Assembly: GCA_947034895.1 (NCBI GenBank)
Contig: OX344763.1
Location: 16,523,001-16,587,000, forward strand
DNA: 64,000 bases
Source of the DNA: Rhytidiadelphus loreus
Taxonomy: Eukaryota > Streptophyta > Bryopsida > Hypnales > Hylocomiaceae
Reading direction: 5' to 3'
The translations under genes were made by a program, and so were the position numbers. The notes under the pieces were generated by a model. That model saw only the letters and a list, made by a program, of their open reading frames with translations. It searched no databases and was not told where the DNA came from. This document shows, piece after piece, positions 50,104 to 61,365 of the stretch; within the stretch, counting starts at the first letter, position 1, and the number at the start of each line of letters is the position of its first letter.

Positions 50104-52164
50104 CACTACAAGAAAATGGATACATATGCAATTACAGAAGAATGATTTATTGTCTAGAAAGACTAAATAATGACTTGGGCTCCCTAATTGCACTAGCAAA
50201 GCTTGCTCCACAACATCTAAGTTATTTCATAGTTGTCGACGCGACTTAGAGACGAGGAGTTCCTGATGTCAAACCTTCATTCTCTGGTTTTCGCGGGGGG
50301 GGGGGGCACAGTGTTGTTGAATTTCCAACGTGGACTACTCAAGGAATTCCACCCTAGAGGCCCTAATGAAATCAAACTAACCATTGTCCTTTATGATGAC
50401 TAAGCTTTACTTCAAGGCAACTACATAATGACTTCCACATCACTACAATGTACAAAAGGCTTCTTTATTTTCTTTAATTTTATGTTATTTTTTTCTTTGT
50501 TTCTTCATTATTATTTAAAAGTTTATTTTAATATTTTTTTTATTGTTGTCCTTATGAATCTTTAATCTCTTTTTTATTTTTGACTTCTTCATTTCTTCAA
50601 ATCTTTTTTAGACTTTCTGATTTCTCTACTCCTTATTTATCTTTTTCATTTTTTTAAAAACCTTTTTTTCCATAAAAAGACTTCTTCTATCTTTTTGAAA
50701 AAAATAATGTATTGCTAGTGGCTTTTTCTCTTTGTTAGTGTATATTGTTTTCTTCCTCAAAGTTCACTATATGATTTATTTAAACTCCTACTAGTATACA
50801 AGCAATGACTTCTGGAAGTTTGTACCATTGTCATTACACTACTTCTGAACACTTCATATGATTCACATTTGAATTACTAGGGGTCTCAACAAACATACAT
50901 TAAGGTATTTAGATGGGATCGACAATAGTTATTAAGTCTTGTTTCTCCCTTATACAAACAACAATGTTGCCTCTCCAGTGTCACTACATAATGACTTCTT
51001 GTGACTACCAAATGACTACTCAAAAGTCTCAAACTACTACGCACCTACTCTACTATTGCTTCGAAGTTCTACACATTGTGATTCATTGTGTGATCTATAG
51101 ACATCATGTAAAGTAGTTGTTTTTCCTTGCATGAAGTGAAAAGACCTAGGACAACTACATACGTCCATATTTTGGAGAAGTCAAAGAGGTGACCCTAATA
51201 CTAATCTTCCTATGTTAATCATTTCCAATCCCTTCAGAAAATTTGTCTATAAATTTTGATTTGAGGCTTAAAATCTCAAAAATAGATTATTAAAGATGAA
51301 AGTGAGATTGATTTCCCAAATTTTGTGAGATCATAGTTTTTTGAAAAAAAAAAATCTACTATGCCTAAATGAGGTCTAAAATATTACTTATAACACAATA
51401 TTAATTCCTACATTTTACATATCCCATATATTTTGTCTTGCCTTCTACCACCCCACTTGTATAAAAGACTTATCATTTCATCTCTTCATACTCACACATT
51501 ACGTGGCTATGGAAGCCATGTCACACAATTGCCAAATATGGTGTATTGTGTATGGTATATGGCTATAGAACTTTGAATGTACTCATATGCAACTACATAA
51601 TGACTACTCCTTGTGCAATTGTCATCACACTCGTTTTTGCACACATCGTCACAACTTGAAAATGACAAGAAAACAATTTCCTACATCCTTAGGGAGTGAC
51701 CTAATTCCTAAATCTACATCACTTCAGAATGACTACGGAATGACTTGCTACATGTCAATCCATTTGAACAGCTCGAAGACTTCATCACAACTTCTAAATG
51801 ACTATATAATGACTTTTGACATGGCTCTCTACATCATGTGTGTATTGTAATGGGTTTGTCGTAACTTCAAAATGACTAGCCACATGGATGTCCACGTGAG
51901 ACGGGAGGAAATACTTTTTACATGACTGTACAATAATCATTTCTGTAAGCAAAACTTTCTTTATCAATTCAACAATAATTGTCTCTCATCTGTTAATACA
52001 TCCAAGGTACAAATCGTTGGTGATAATAAACTAGAAAGTCATTTAAAAATGACTTGTCTACAATGGCTTTAGGGTCCCCGAGTCATTTGGTAGTCAAGTG
52101 TGTCCAAAATGACTATTGTAAAGTCATTCTTTGAAGTCATTTATGTAGTCATTTTTTTGTAGTA
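50104..52164. mobile_element. Non-autonomous CACTA element, 2.06 kb
   Basis: The left end is CACTACAAGAAAATGG. The right end, minus strand, is TACTACAAAAAAATGACTAC. CCA flanks both sides (50101-50103 and 52165-52167). More than 15 copies of AATGACTT / AATGACTA and complements are spread across it, densest at 50.98-51.0, 51.6-51.9 and 52.05-52.15 kb, as expected of subterminal transposase-binding repeats. A 12-base G run occurs near 50298. Small frames at 50913-51116 and 51587-51850 show no transposase motif. Confidence 0.8.
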
Positions 52165-52167
52165 CCA

Positions 52168-53364
52168 ATTTGGATATGAGTAATTTATTTATTTCTTCAA
52201 TTAGGACTTACCACAACTATTGCACTTACAACTTGAATGCAAGACTAGTTTGTGAAACTATTAGAACTTAGATCCAACATCAAGAATAAAATCTCAGTAG
52301 GGTTACAATTAACACATACATTCATTCACCACCTAACTAGCAATTTTTAGACTTCACATAGTGTATTTTTTTTTAATCTAATTTCACATCGTAAACAACA
52401 TAGTATAATTCCATATTGAATACTTATATATTTCTAAGCTTCCACTTTTAACAATAAAGATACACAACTATTCCCCGATTAATTTATCTTCTAACTCTAG
52501 ACAAATTTAACATCCAATTAGGCAACAGATCTCATAGTCTAAAATCCAAACATTAAATACTCCAAATTTGACTTATAATGCTCAAATCACACACTTTCAA
52601 ATACACAATTATTAACATATACACTTAATTCTCATTCAAACATCCAACTTATTACAATTTCAACTTGACAACATACTCACAAGAAAATATAGGCCCTGAG
52701 TACATTTCCAATTAATTTATACAATACACAATTCAAACATTTACATTCATCGCCCTCACACATAGCAAAATAGATTCCAATTTGGTAGTACACACAATAT
52801 AAAATTTCAATGTAAAAAGAAACCAATTCAACACATGCAACTCAACAATAAACTCCCACTCAGGATCAACATTTGATAACTAAGCAAATTTTAGGTCACA
52901 ACCACATCCACAGACATAACACAATTCCAAATTAAAAATACGAAGAGAACATTCAATTCATTGACACACACACAATCTTCACATCAATACTTCCACTCAA
53001 CTATGCACCCAAAAGTGGCTAACACACATTTGGTTTGTTATTAGTTGCCCCCCGTCCTCTCAAAAATGAATAGGTTGTTGATTTTCATTTTTTTAAATGC
53101 TTCCCCCTCCAGAATGTTGTTGATTTTTCAAAAAATTCTAAAGCCGTTGATCTTTGAGATTTAATCTAAGCCATCCATCCAAATATGGATACGAATACGG
53201 AATCAAATTACGGATATGGATATTGTACGGATACAATACCAAAATACGGATACAGATACTTTATATTGGAATATGATACAATATGGATACGATATACAGA
53301 TACGGGATATGGGATTTTCATTGTCCCATATTGTTTGTCATGTTAACCTTGTTCAAAAAATCAC
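52168..53364. other. AT-rich spacer
   Basis: Very AT-rich with many AATTCAAACAT-like words. No gene. A TACGGATAC-rich tract occupies 53175-53310, related to the one at 34215-34350 in opposite orientation. Confidence 0.35.
53175..53310. repeat. Degenerate TACGGATACGGATA-type repeat
   Basis: Variants such as ATATGGATACGAATACGG, TTACGGATATGGATATTG and AATACGGATACAGATAC succeed one another. The plus-strand frame reading through it (53216-53449) is a by-product. Confidence 0.55.
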
Positions 53365-53369
53365 AACTA

Positions 53370-53962
53370 GGCTAGGGGAGGACACTCTCACTACATTTAG
53401 GGTATCTACGTGCGGCGGTGGAAAAAGTAATTCATGTAATTCACCTTGAATAAACTATAATTTCATTCTAAAATTTTGAGCTTTGTTTAACAATGACTAA
53501 AGGTTTCTATTGACAAAAAATTCAATTCCAAATAACATAAGATATATTGTCTAGAAAGGGTTGAAAAATGAACTAAAATGGCATGTTCTCCAACTAAAAT
53601 ATTTATAGAGCTCACATGAAGATGACTATTGCATCAATATTCAACCAAAATAAACTTTCAATAGAAAGCTATTCTATATAATTTTTTTTTCATTTTTCAA
53701 ATTTTTTTTCTTATATAATATAGAGGTGTGAAAGTTATTTTCAGCTTTACAGTGTATCTTTTTTCTTCAAAAATTTATAACTAATTACTATTAGCACAAA
53801 AAAATACCAATAATTCAAAACATAAACTTATAAAGTAGTAAAATCTATCCATAATTTTCTTTTTGAAAAAGAAATTAAATTTTAAGGTGTATTACTTGTT
53901 TTACTTTTTCCGCCGCACGTAGTTTGCTAAAACATAGGGAGTGTCCTCCCCGGGCAACTAGG
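53370..53962. mobile_element. Foldback element with GGGGAGGACACTC ends
   Basis: Left GGGGAGGACACTCTCACTAC and, further in, CTACGTGCGGCGGTGG with GAAAAAGTAA recur on the minus strand of the right end as GGGGAGGACACTCCC, CTACGTGCGGCGG and AAAAAGTAA. The arms are about 75 bp and the AT-rich loop about 440 bp. The CpG-rich block TACGTGCGGCGG is preserved in both arms. Confidence 0.65.
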
Positions 53963-56197
53963 GGGAGGGGGATGAAGAATTAAGAAATTAATTTTAATTA
54001 ATAAATTTTTAAGCCTAGGGTGTGGGGAGTTAAAAAAAATTTAATTAATTAATTAAAATTCTAAGTGCATTGTGACACTCCAAATCTGCACAAAAAATCC
54101 ATCATATTAATCCAAATTCAAAAATACACAACCACTAAGGGCTAGGACTCTCATGATCGTATTAAATAGTAGAAGAATTATAAATGGCCAACATAATTGC
54201 CTAAGTAGGTTGCAACAATTGACCACTAACAACTTCTACCAATTTTACTTTTCAATTTTCACACCTATTTATACCTATTTATGCCTATTTGAGGCATGGG
54301 TAGTCAATAGGCATAAATAGGTATTTAGGCCTATTTAGGCCAACCTAATTTCACACCTATTTATGCCTATTTAGATTAATGTTTCCTTTTCACTACACTT
54401 AATCCTAATTTGGTTGATTAACCGGCCTAATTAGGAAAAAAAAGAACAAAATTGAAAGTTTTGAGTTTTAAGGCCAATTACCAAACCTGCACTAAGCATT
54501 CTTGAACAAAAAAAACACTCACCACCATTAATGACATAGCCATCAAATATTCCACCCAATTTTACTCTTCAAGAAAAATTTGAAAACAACCAATCCTTAT
54601 CCATTCTTCATATTGCCCCTTCAACCATAAATGCATGCAACCCCTTCCAACCAATCCTTTCCCTCTCTCTACCACTTCTTCTACCACCCCTCATAAACAC
54701 TATTTATGCTTTCCTTTCAAATTTCTCATATATGCTTCTATCCGCAATTTAATCCTCCTCTATGATTACATCATCTCCCTTTTCTTTAGTTTCCTTTTTA
54801 AACACATAACCTCTAAAAGTTCAAGGGATTTTAGACAAAATACAAATGTGTTACAAAATATTAGCTCTATAATTTTTTGAATATGCATCAAAGAAGATAA
54901 TGTGAAGCACAAAAAGTAAAAAGTATCAGTGCAGTAAAAAAATTTAAATTATTTTTAAATTTCTCTTCAAATGAATTCAAATGTAACTTCAAAAATTCAC
55001 CAAAGTTACAATTTCTATCTTTAGCATTTGAATTTTTTATACTAGTCAAAATTGTGGTTTCTATTGGTTTGTGAAAAAATGCATAAGATCTAGTAATGAG
55101 AACATCAACACTTTCTCCAAATAGTAAATTTTCCAATACTTGGCAAATTCTAAACACTTTGTGCTATTTCCATTATAATTTTTGTTTGACCGTAGTGATC
55201 TTAGTTTAGAATATAAAATTGGAAGACAACCCAATGTAGTTTGCACCCAAAAGAAATTTGAAAAGATTTTTTTTTCCGCCCAAAAATGCTACCCAAAGTT
55301 AGGTATGGTAGTGACAATAAAATGGTCATAGAAGTGCCAAGGGGTTAAAGTTGTAGTATATAGTCTTGCTTCTAGCAAAGATATGTAATACTAGTTGATT
55401 GTCATCCAACTTTAAATCTTATTCTATATGCTTTCTTTTGATCTTGATTTTATATAAATTTCATCCAAACATTCACACTAATTAAACCACATTCATGAAA
55501 ATTCATTTAAATTAGAATGAAGGGTCTTGCACTATTCAACTCTTGCTTTACTTGAATTAGCTTATGGAGTTCCTATCGTTTTTTTCATTTGTCCCCAATT
55601 ACTTCACCCCTTTAGCAATGGTACTTCAAATCCAATTTTAGGGTTGAAGATGATGTTTTTCATTACTTTTGAGCTCAACTAATGAAATGAAGAATAGGAG
55701 GTGTAATTTATTTGCCACTTTATAAATTTAAAAAAAATCTAAAAATTGTTGTTTTTTCAACAATTTTATTGAGTTCATTGGATCAAAATGACCAAAAAAC
55801 TTTGCAAATCTTGTGAGTTTTTAGTTAAATTTCAAAATCATGGATTTTTTTGTGAAATCACATTTATCTAAAAAAGAATCTATTATGAGATGAATCTTGT
55901 GAAAATTTCAAACTATGAAATATAATTTTTAAGGTAGAAACACCTTAATTTCCTTAATTTTATTATATTTCTATTTATAATAAGGTCAAATCTTTTGCAA
56001 TTGCAATGGTACATTGTTCATTCACTATAGAATCATTTCATTGTTACATGCATTACAATGTCTAACTTTTGCCAAATTTATAACACTTGCAATACTACAA
56101 AAAAAAACTAGTATTATGGGATACGTGGAATGCAAAACATATTTATTAAATCTTTTTTTTAATATAGATGTATATTATATTTTAGAATACCAAACTA
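53963..56197. other. AT-rich spacer
   Basis: No gene supported. It holds a palindromic CCTATTTATGCCTATT / AATAGGCATAAATAGG block (54262-54370) and a solo family end, GTGCCAAGGGGTTAA, at about 55348. Confidence 0.3.
54262..54370. repeat. Palindromic CCTATTTATGCC repeat
   Basis: ACCTATTTATACCTATTTATGCCT (about 54264-54287, several short direct units) faces AGGCATAAATAGGTATTTAGG (54318-54338). A further ACCTATTTATGCCTATTTAG follows at 54355. Confidence 0.6.
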
Positions 56198-56788
56198 TTA
56201 ACCCCTAAAGGACCATAAGGTCACCATGTGGCTTTTACAACTACATTTGTAAAAATTTGAAATGTGAACCTAACTAACAATCCATGAATAATGGAGAGAC
56301 CCTAGTTAATTTTTACCCTTGAATCTGTCGATGCAATCCAATCCAAAAACAATCAAGTATGTGATTTTTGGTGAATTTTTTGAAAATAGAGAAGGCACTC
56401 TAGGCTGTCATTACTTCTTCTTATCTTTTTTTGCATACTTCAAAATGATTTGAAAAAAATACTCATCAATATTTGAATATCATGATGATGTATATGTACC
56501 TTTGGAAAAAAAGTCAAAAATTTTAGAGCACTTTTGAGCATTTCAATTTCAACATTTCAATTTTAGCATATATACAAAGTATTGCCTAACTAATCATCTT
56601 TCATCAATCTTGTTAATAGTGGCATTTTCTCAAAAATTGTGCAATTTTGTTGATCTTTTTACATAAGAAACCTATATGAGTCTTCTTTTACTTCAATAGT
56701 GGCTATCATCAAAATTATTCCATATAATTGAGGGATTATGCTTGTTACAAGAGCTATGCTCAAACACCCCTAGTCCTTTAGGGGCCAA
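56198..56788. mobile_element. TTAA foldback element, about 0.59 kb
   Basis: The left end TTAACCCCTAAAGGACCA is the family consensus. The right end CTAGTCCTTTAGGGGCCAA is its complement, with the last TTAA changed to CCAA. The interior is AT-rich and non-coding. Confidence 0.6.
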
Positions 56789-57990
56789 TAAATATTTTGG
56801 TCATACTATATTGAAAAAATATTAGGCTATGGTTACAAATTCAAACTTCAAATATGCAATTTTGGAAAATTTTCCATTTCCATTTAGATAAGAGACTAGA
56901 CTTACAAAGCTTCATTTCATTAGTTGAACTTGAATTCAAAAGAAATCAAATTGATGGTCACAACATCCTCTGAACTTAAAGTGTTCACGGATTTCATAAT
57001 TTTTGAAGGTCAATCTAACATGTAACATTATTTGGCAATGGTACTATGTGTTCTTTGGGGTTTGTGCCAAGAAAATAGTTTAGTCACTAACATAGAGGGT
57101 ATTCCATTGTCTATATTGAGTGTACTTGCTAACATCACTAAGCAAGTATGGATCTTCATCTATTGCAAATTTTCTATTTTTCTGTTTTTTCAATCAACCC
57201 ATATGTAAATGACAAAGCTAGAGGTATTGATACCTATTTACTACATAGTTTTTATATGTCTTGAAAATGTACCAAGGACAATGACTTTTTATCTTTGTGA
57301 ATTTAAATACTTCTTCTAATTTTAATTGAAATCAATGAACCAATGCTTAGGCAAAATCTAATGTATGGTGTTGACATGAAATTTTGTTGAGAAGATTAGT
57401 TTGTTCAATTCCAATGAATTTCTAAATTGCACCAAACTTCTCAACCTTGAATGGCTCACAAAAATGAATTGTTTTCACATATTTTGAATGTATAGAAAGC
57501 TTGAAATTCTTTCTATATGGAAGATGCATTAAAAATTTATAAGTTGGGCACATATATAATACAACATCTATTAGGCATTTATTTATTTTTTCAAATGCAA
57601 CTTTGAATGAAGTTTTTGAATATGATTGTGTATTCAAAAATTGCATTTGAAGATGCATTTGAACAAAATAGAACACACTCATAATTGTCTTTACAATCAC
57701 AACTAGTCCTTTTGCCAAGGTTAATATGAAAGGGACAATGCTAATGTGAGATGGTATGAAAAAAGTTTAGAGCTCAATAGATTCATTTTCATCTAAAGTA
57801 CTACAAACTTCCATATTAATGCACCTTGCAAATCTTCATGATTCCCAATTTAGTGTGAATGAGTGTTATCACTACAAGTTACACTAATTGAATTATCTTG
57901 TTGTCACATGATGTTGCATCAGGGATGAAGCCAATCATGCTAAATGGATGTATATTATATTTTTTTCATCCATTTAGCCTTGATTTGGAT
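56789..57990. other. AT-rich spacer
   Basis: No gene supported; the 98-codon minus-strand frame at 57422-57718 has no recognisable product. Confidence 0.3.
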
Positions 57991-58405
57991 TTAACCCTTA
58001 AAGGACAATTTTGTTCTTAGCAAGGCAATCCAAATAATCTTGCATTAAATTTTAGGACATGGGCATGAGTAATTGAGTAGGTCATCAACTAAATAAATGA
58101 GAGTGGTCAACCTAATAAGGCAAAGAAACAAGGGAAGTTTTTACTCATGTACTATTCACTACTACTCTCTCTATACGAGTAGTGTCTCTTGGCTTCACAT
58201 AATTCAACCTTTGGTTTTAATAATCTCCCTTGTACAAATCAAAAAATTTGAAATGTATTGCATCAAAGCAAGGTATGTGATCTTGTGCAAATACAATTAC
58301 AACAAGCTTGTCCAATCAAAGAACCATTCACTAGTACATCAATAATTTTGATTATTCCAACCCAAGAATGCTTGGGGGTGTGTGGAAATGTCTTTTAAGG
58401 GTTAA
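57991..58405. mobile_element. TTAA foldback element, 415 bp
   Basis: The left end TTAACCCTTAAAGGAC and the right end TCTTTTAAGGGTTAA are complementary over the outer 13 or so bases. It has TTAA on both sides and no coding content. Confidence 0.6.
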
Positions 58406-59968
58406 AGTATTAGGTAAAGAAGACTCCTTGACTTGACATTCTTTAGCAACTTTAACATTTCAAAGATCAATGAATTATTTCTTTCTATCAAAAAAGTTAC
58501 AAATTTATTATTAAATAATAACTGAAACTTTAGTTTGAAATTTGGTTAAAATTATTTAAACACTTTTTACAAGTCCAAAATGTACAAGCTAGAGAATGAT
58601 CATTGTAAAGACTTTAAACACTGATAAAAACATGGTTTATGTAGCCTAAGCTCTAAGATTCGCATTTGGTTTAATTCATTATTTTATAATGAATTAAATC
58701 TAAGTCTACAAGGAACATATTTCTATTAGTGAGAGCCTATGCCCTTCTCTCTCATAACTTTTATAATGTGCCAATATAACAAAAAAAATAATATCACTCA
58801 ACCCAAGAACAAATAAATTCAACCACTAAGCACCCAATGATATCACCACATGTGACAAGTTGCTAAGAATGAAAACCACTTTGAGTAAGTCATGTTATTT
58901 AAACAAATTGGTCTCCATTGGATTGATCTAAACCCTAAACCAAAAATCATTGTATGGTTTTGAAAGGAATAATGAAGAGACACTTCACACACTTTAGTGG
59001 GCTATCATATTTGATGCCTTTTTATATTCTTTCTTTATCTTGATTTGAGTTCTATAGGGATTAATTGACTTAATGAAATAGATTAATAATGGATGAAGAA
59101 TGAATTCATCTATGAATCAATAAAGCATGACAACACCTTTAATTAGTGTTATTAGTAGTGAAATGAAAGTTTCAATCATACATGTTTTAGAAAATGCCCT
59201 ACAAACTATTGATCAACTATCATGTGGAGTTCGAAGGTTGTGAACAATTCTTGTGAAGGTAAGTTTTTCAAAGCATAAGAAGAGGCATTTGAGTTTGGTT
59301 TGTGCCGGTTCAAGTGTGAGATTGCTAAAGTTGGGCATTATTGGTGAACTCCAAAAGTTCAATCCTTTGTGGGTGTTTACTTACTAGAGTATGTTAACAT
59401 CAATTATTTGTTTAAATATGATTTTGTTGGAGTTATTTTAGAAGCAAAATGGTGAATTTCATTTGAGTTATATCGGAAGGAAATGGTGAATCTATATAAT
59501 TGTGTATAATTGTGATTGATTGAGGAGAACTTTAGGTAAAAAGGGTCCACTATTTTAAATCATGAATAAAAGGAAAGAATACAAAACTATTCAATTTTTC
59601 AAGATGTTGCTACATAGACCATTCTATTTTGGTTTGAGAGAAGAATGAAAATTGCTATGAAAAGCAATTTGGGTAGCAAAATTAAGATGGCCGATGATGA
59701 ACCGGGTGATATTTCTCCACCATCTCCAACAACATGTGCTCTATTCTTCCTTTTGCTCATGTTTGTGAAGATTGCAAGTGACATTGATAACGGCACAAGT
59801 GGATCTTCATCATCCGATCATGACTAAATTTGGACTTCAAAGTGCCAATAACCAAAAACCACATTCAAGGAAGATGACTAAAAGCTTTGCCTTTTAGGAT
59901 TCCTTATACATTAAGAGTAAAAGGGAAGTACTTGCATGTAGAGAATTCTCAAAGTTATAGCATCTAGT
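58406..59968. other. AT-rich spacer
   Basis: No gene supported. Short overlapping frames near 59.6-59.8 kb on both strands are unrecognised. Confidence 0.3.
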
Positions 59969-60301
59969 ATGGGAGAAGTTCTCTTTGATCTATTGGATCA
60001 AGTGTTGAGGTTGGGTCCGTGGAAGGTATTGACACTTTATGATAAAAGAATTGCAAGGGTTGAAAGATTCACAAGGGTTATAAGAAATGTACAACAGTTG
60101 ACAATTTCAACGCTATTTGATCTATTGGATCAAGTGTTGAAGCTGCATCCGTGGAAGCTATCGACACTTTATGATAAAAGAATTGCAAGGGTTGAAAGAT
60201 TCACAAGGGTTATAAGAAATGTACAACACTTGACAATTTCAATGCTATTTGTTCTATCTTGGATTGAGCTTGTTATGATTTTGAGGGTAAGACAACAATG
60301 A
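59969..60301 (+). CDS. Unrecognised 110-codon frame with two 44-residue repeats
   Basis: The frame MGEVLFDLLDQVL... contains two units of exactly 132 nt, starting at about 59984 and 60116. Each carries LFDLLDQVL, PWK, LTLYDKRIARVERF or LSTLYDKRIARVERF, and TRVIRNVQ. The repeat unit is a multiple of three and both copies stay open. I know no family with this unit. It may be a fragment of a decayed coding sequence or a chance open frame over a DNA tandem repeat; no splice or promoter evidence was found. Confidence 0.25.
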   Translation: MGEVLFDLLDQVLRLGPWKVLTLYDKRIARVERFTRVIRNVQQLTISTLFDLLDQVLKLHPWKLSTLYDKRIARVERFTRVIRNVQHLTISMLFVLSWIELVMILRVRQQ

Positions 60302-60520
60302 CTCAATTGCTCATTGGCCCATAATAACTATCTTAGATCATGCTCGTTATGATCTTAACAATTTCAATGCTATTTGTTCTATCTTGAATTGAGCTCGTTA
60401 TGATTTTGAGGGTAAGACAACAATGACTCAATTGCTCATTGGCCCATAATAAGATTCAATGCTATTTGTTCCATAATAGATCATACTCATTATGATTTTG
60501 AAGGTGAGGCAACATGAGAC
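60228..60520. repeat. 125-bp tandem repeat following the 132-bp repeat
   Basis: CAATTTCAATGCTATTTGTTC at 60234 recurs at about 60359, followed both times by GTTATGATTTTGAGGGTAAG and TCAATTGCTCATTGGCCC. A third degenerate copy starts near 60450. Confidence 0.75.
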
Positions 60521-60530
60521 AACAATGGCT

Positions 60531-61365
60531 CAACTACTCACTTGCCTAGAATAAGATTTTCTTGCTTACTATATGAAAGAAAAATACAAAGAAAAAGGTT
60601 ACCAATACAAAGCACAACAATGGTGTTTACAAGAAACCAACCTATGAAAGTCGAGGGTTGCGACGAGCCATGTTGGTTGAGGACAAAGATAGCTTAGTAG
60701 ATTGTGACACAAATTCTCAACGATGTCATCCTTGTCTACGAATGATCAAAGCACAGGGTTTGAGGTTTCACAATATAGCCGAAGGCAGCTTTCGACAATG
60801 CTTTCTCACAAGCCACGTTAAATTTACCTTGCTTTCATACATAACAAAAACAGAAATCAACCCTCTAGTTCAATTTTTTTAAACATGTAGGATGTAGCAA
60901 GACGCTGCCCGACTTGAGTTACCCTGTCAACTGCTTTGGAAGTTCATTCAAATGCGAAGTCTACAACAACTACGGTCTAACATTTAGATGAATTTACATT
61001 GTCAAGAATTTTAGGGCACTCGTTAACAAAGACATCTTCGACGATGGAGTTCAAATTACAGGAGATTTAGTTTACAATAATCTGGACAAAAGTAAGCAAA
61101 TCAAGCAAATCTTCACAACGGCTGACAAATTTCAAAATTTCTGCTTTAGGTGAGTCACGAAACAAAGCTCACCCTGAACAAGTTTTTGTTTTTGCCTCTA
61201 CGCTAGCACAAGACTACTGAATTCTCTCATTATCACAACTAGTTCTGTTGCCTGCAGACGTTGATTCGCCTTCTGCTACTAATCATAGAAACGAATTTGG
61301 AGGTTTAAAATGTCCCCAGATGAACCGCTCCCTAACTGTTATACAAATAGTGAATTTTAAATGAT
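60531..61365. other. 3' flank of the KRI1-like gene and spacer
   Basis: The part nearest 61365 is the probable 3' UTR of the minus-strand gene. A plus-strand frame at 60658-60882 has no recognisable product. Nothing else is seen. Confidence 0.3.
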
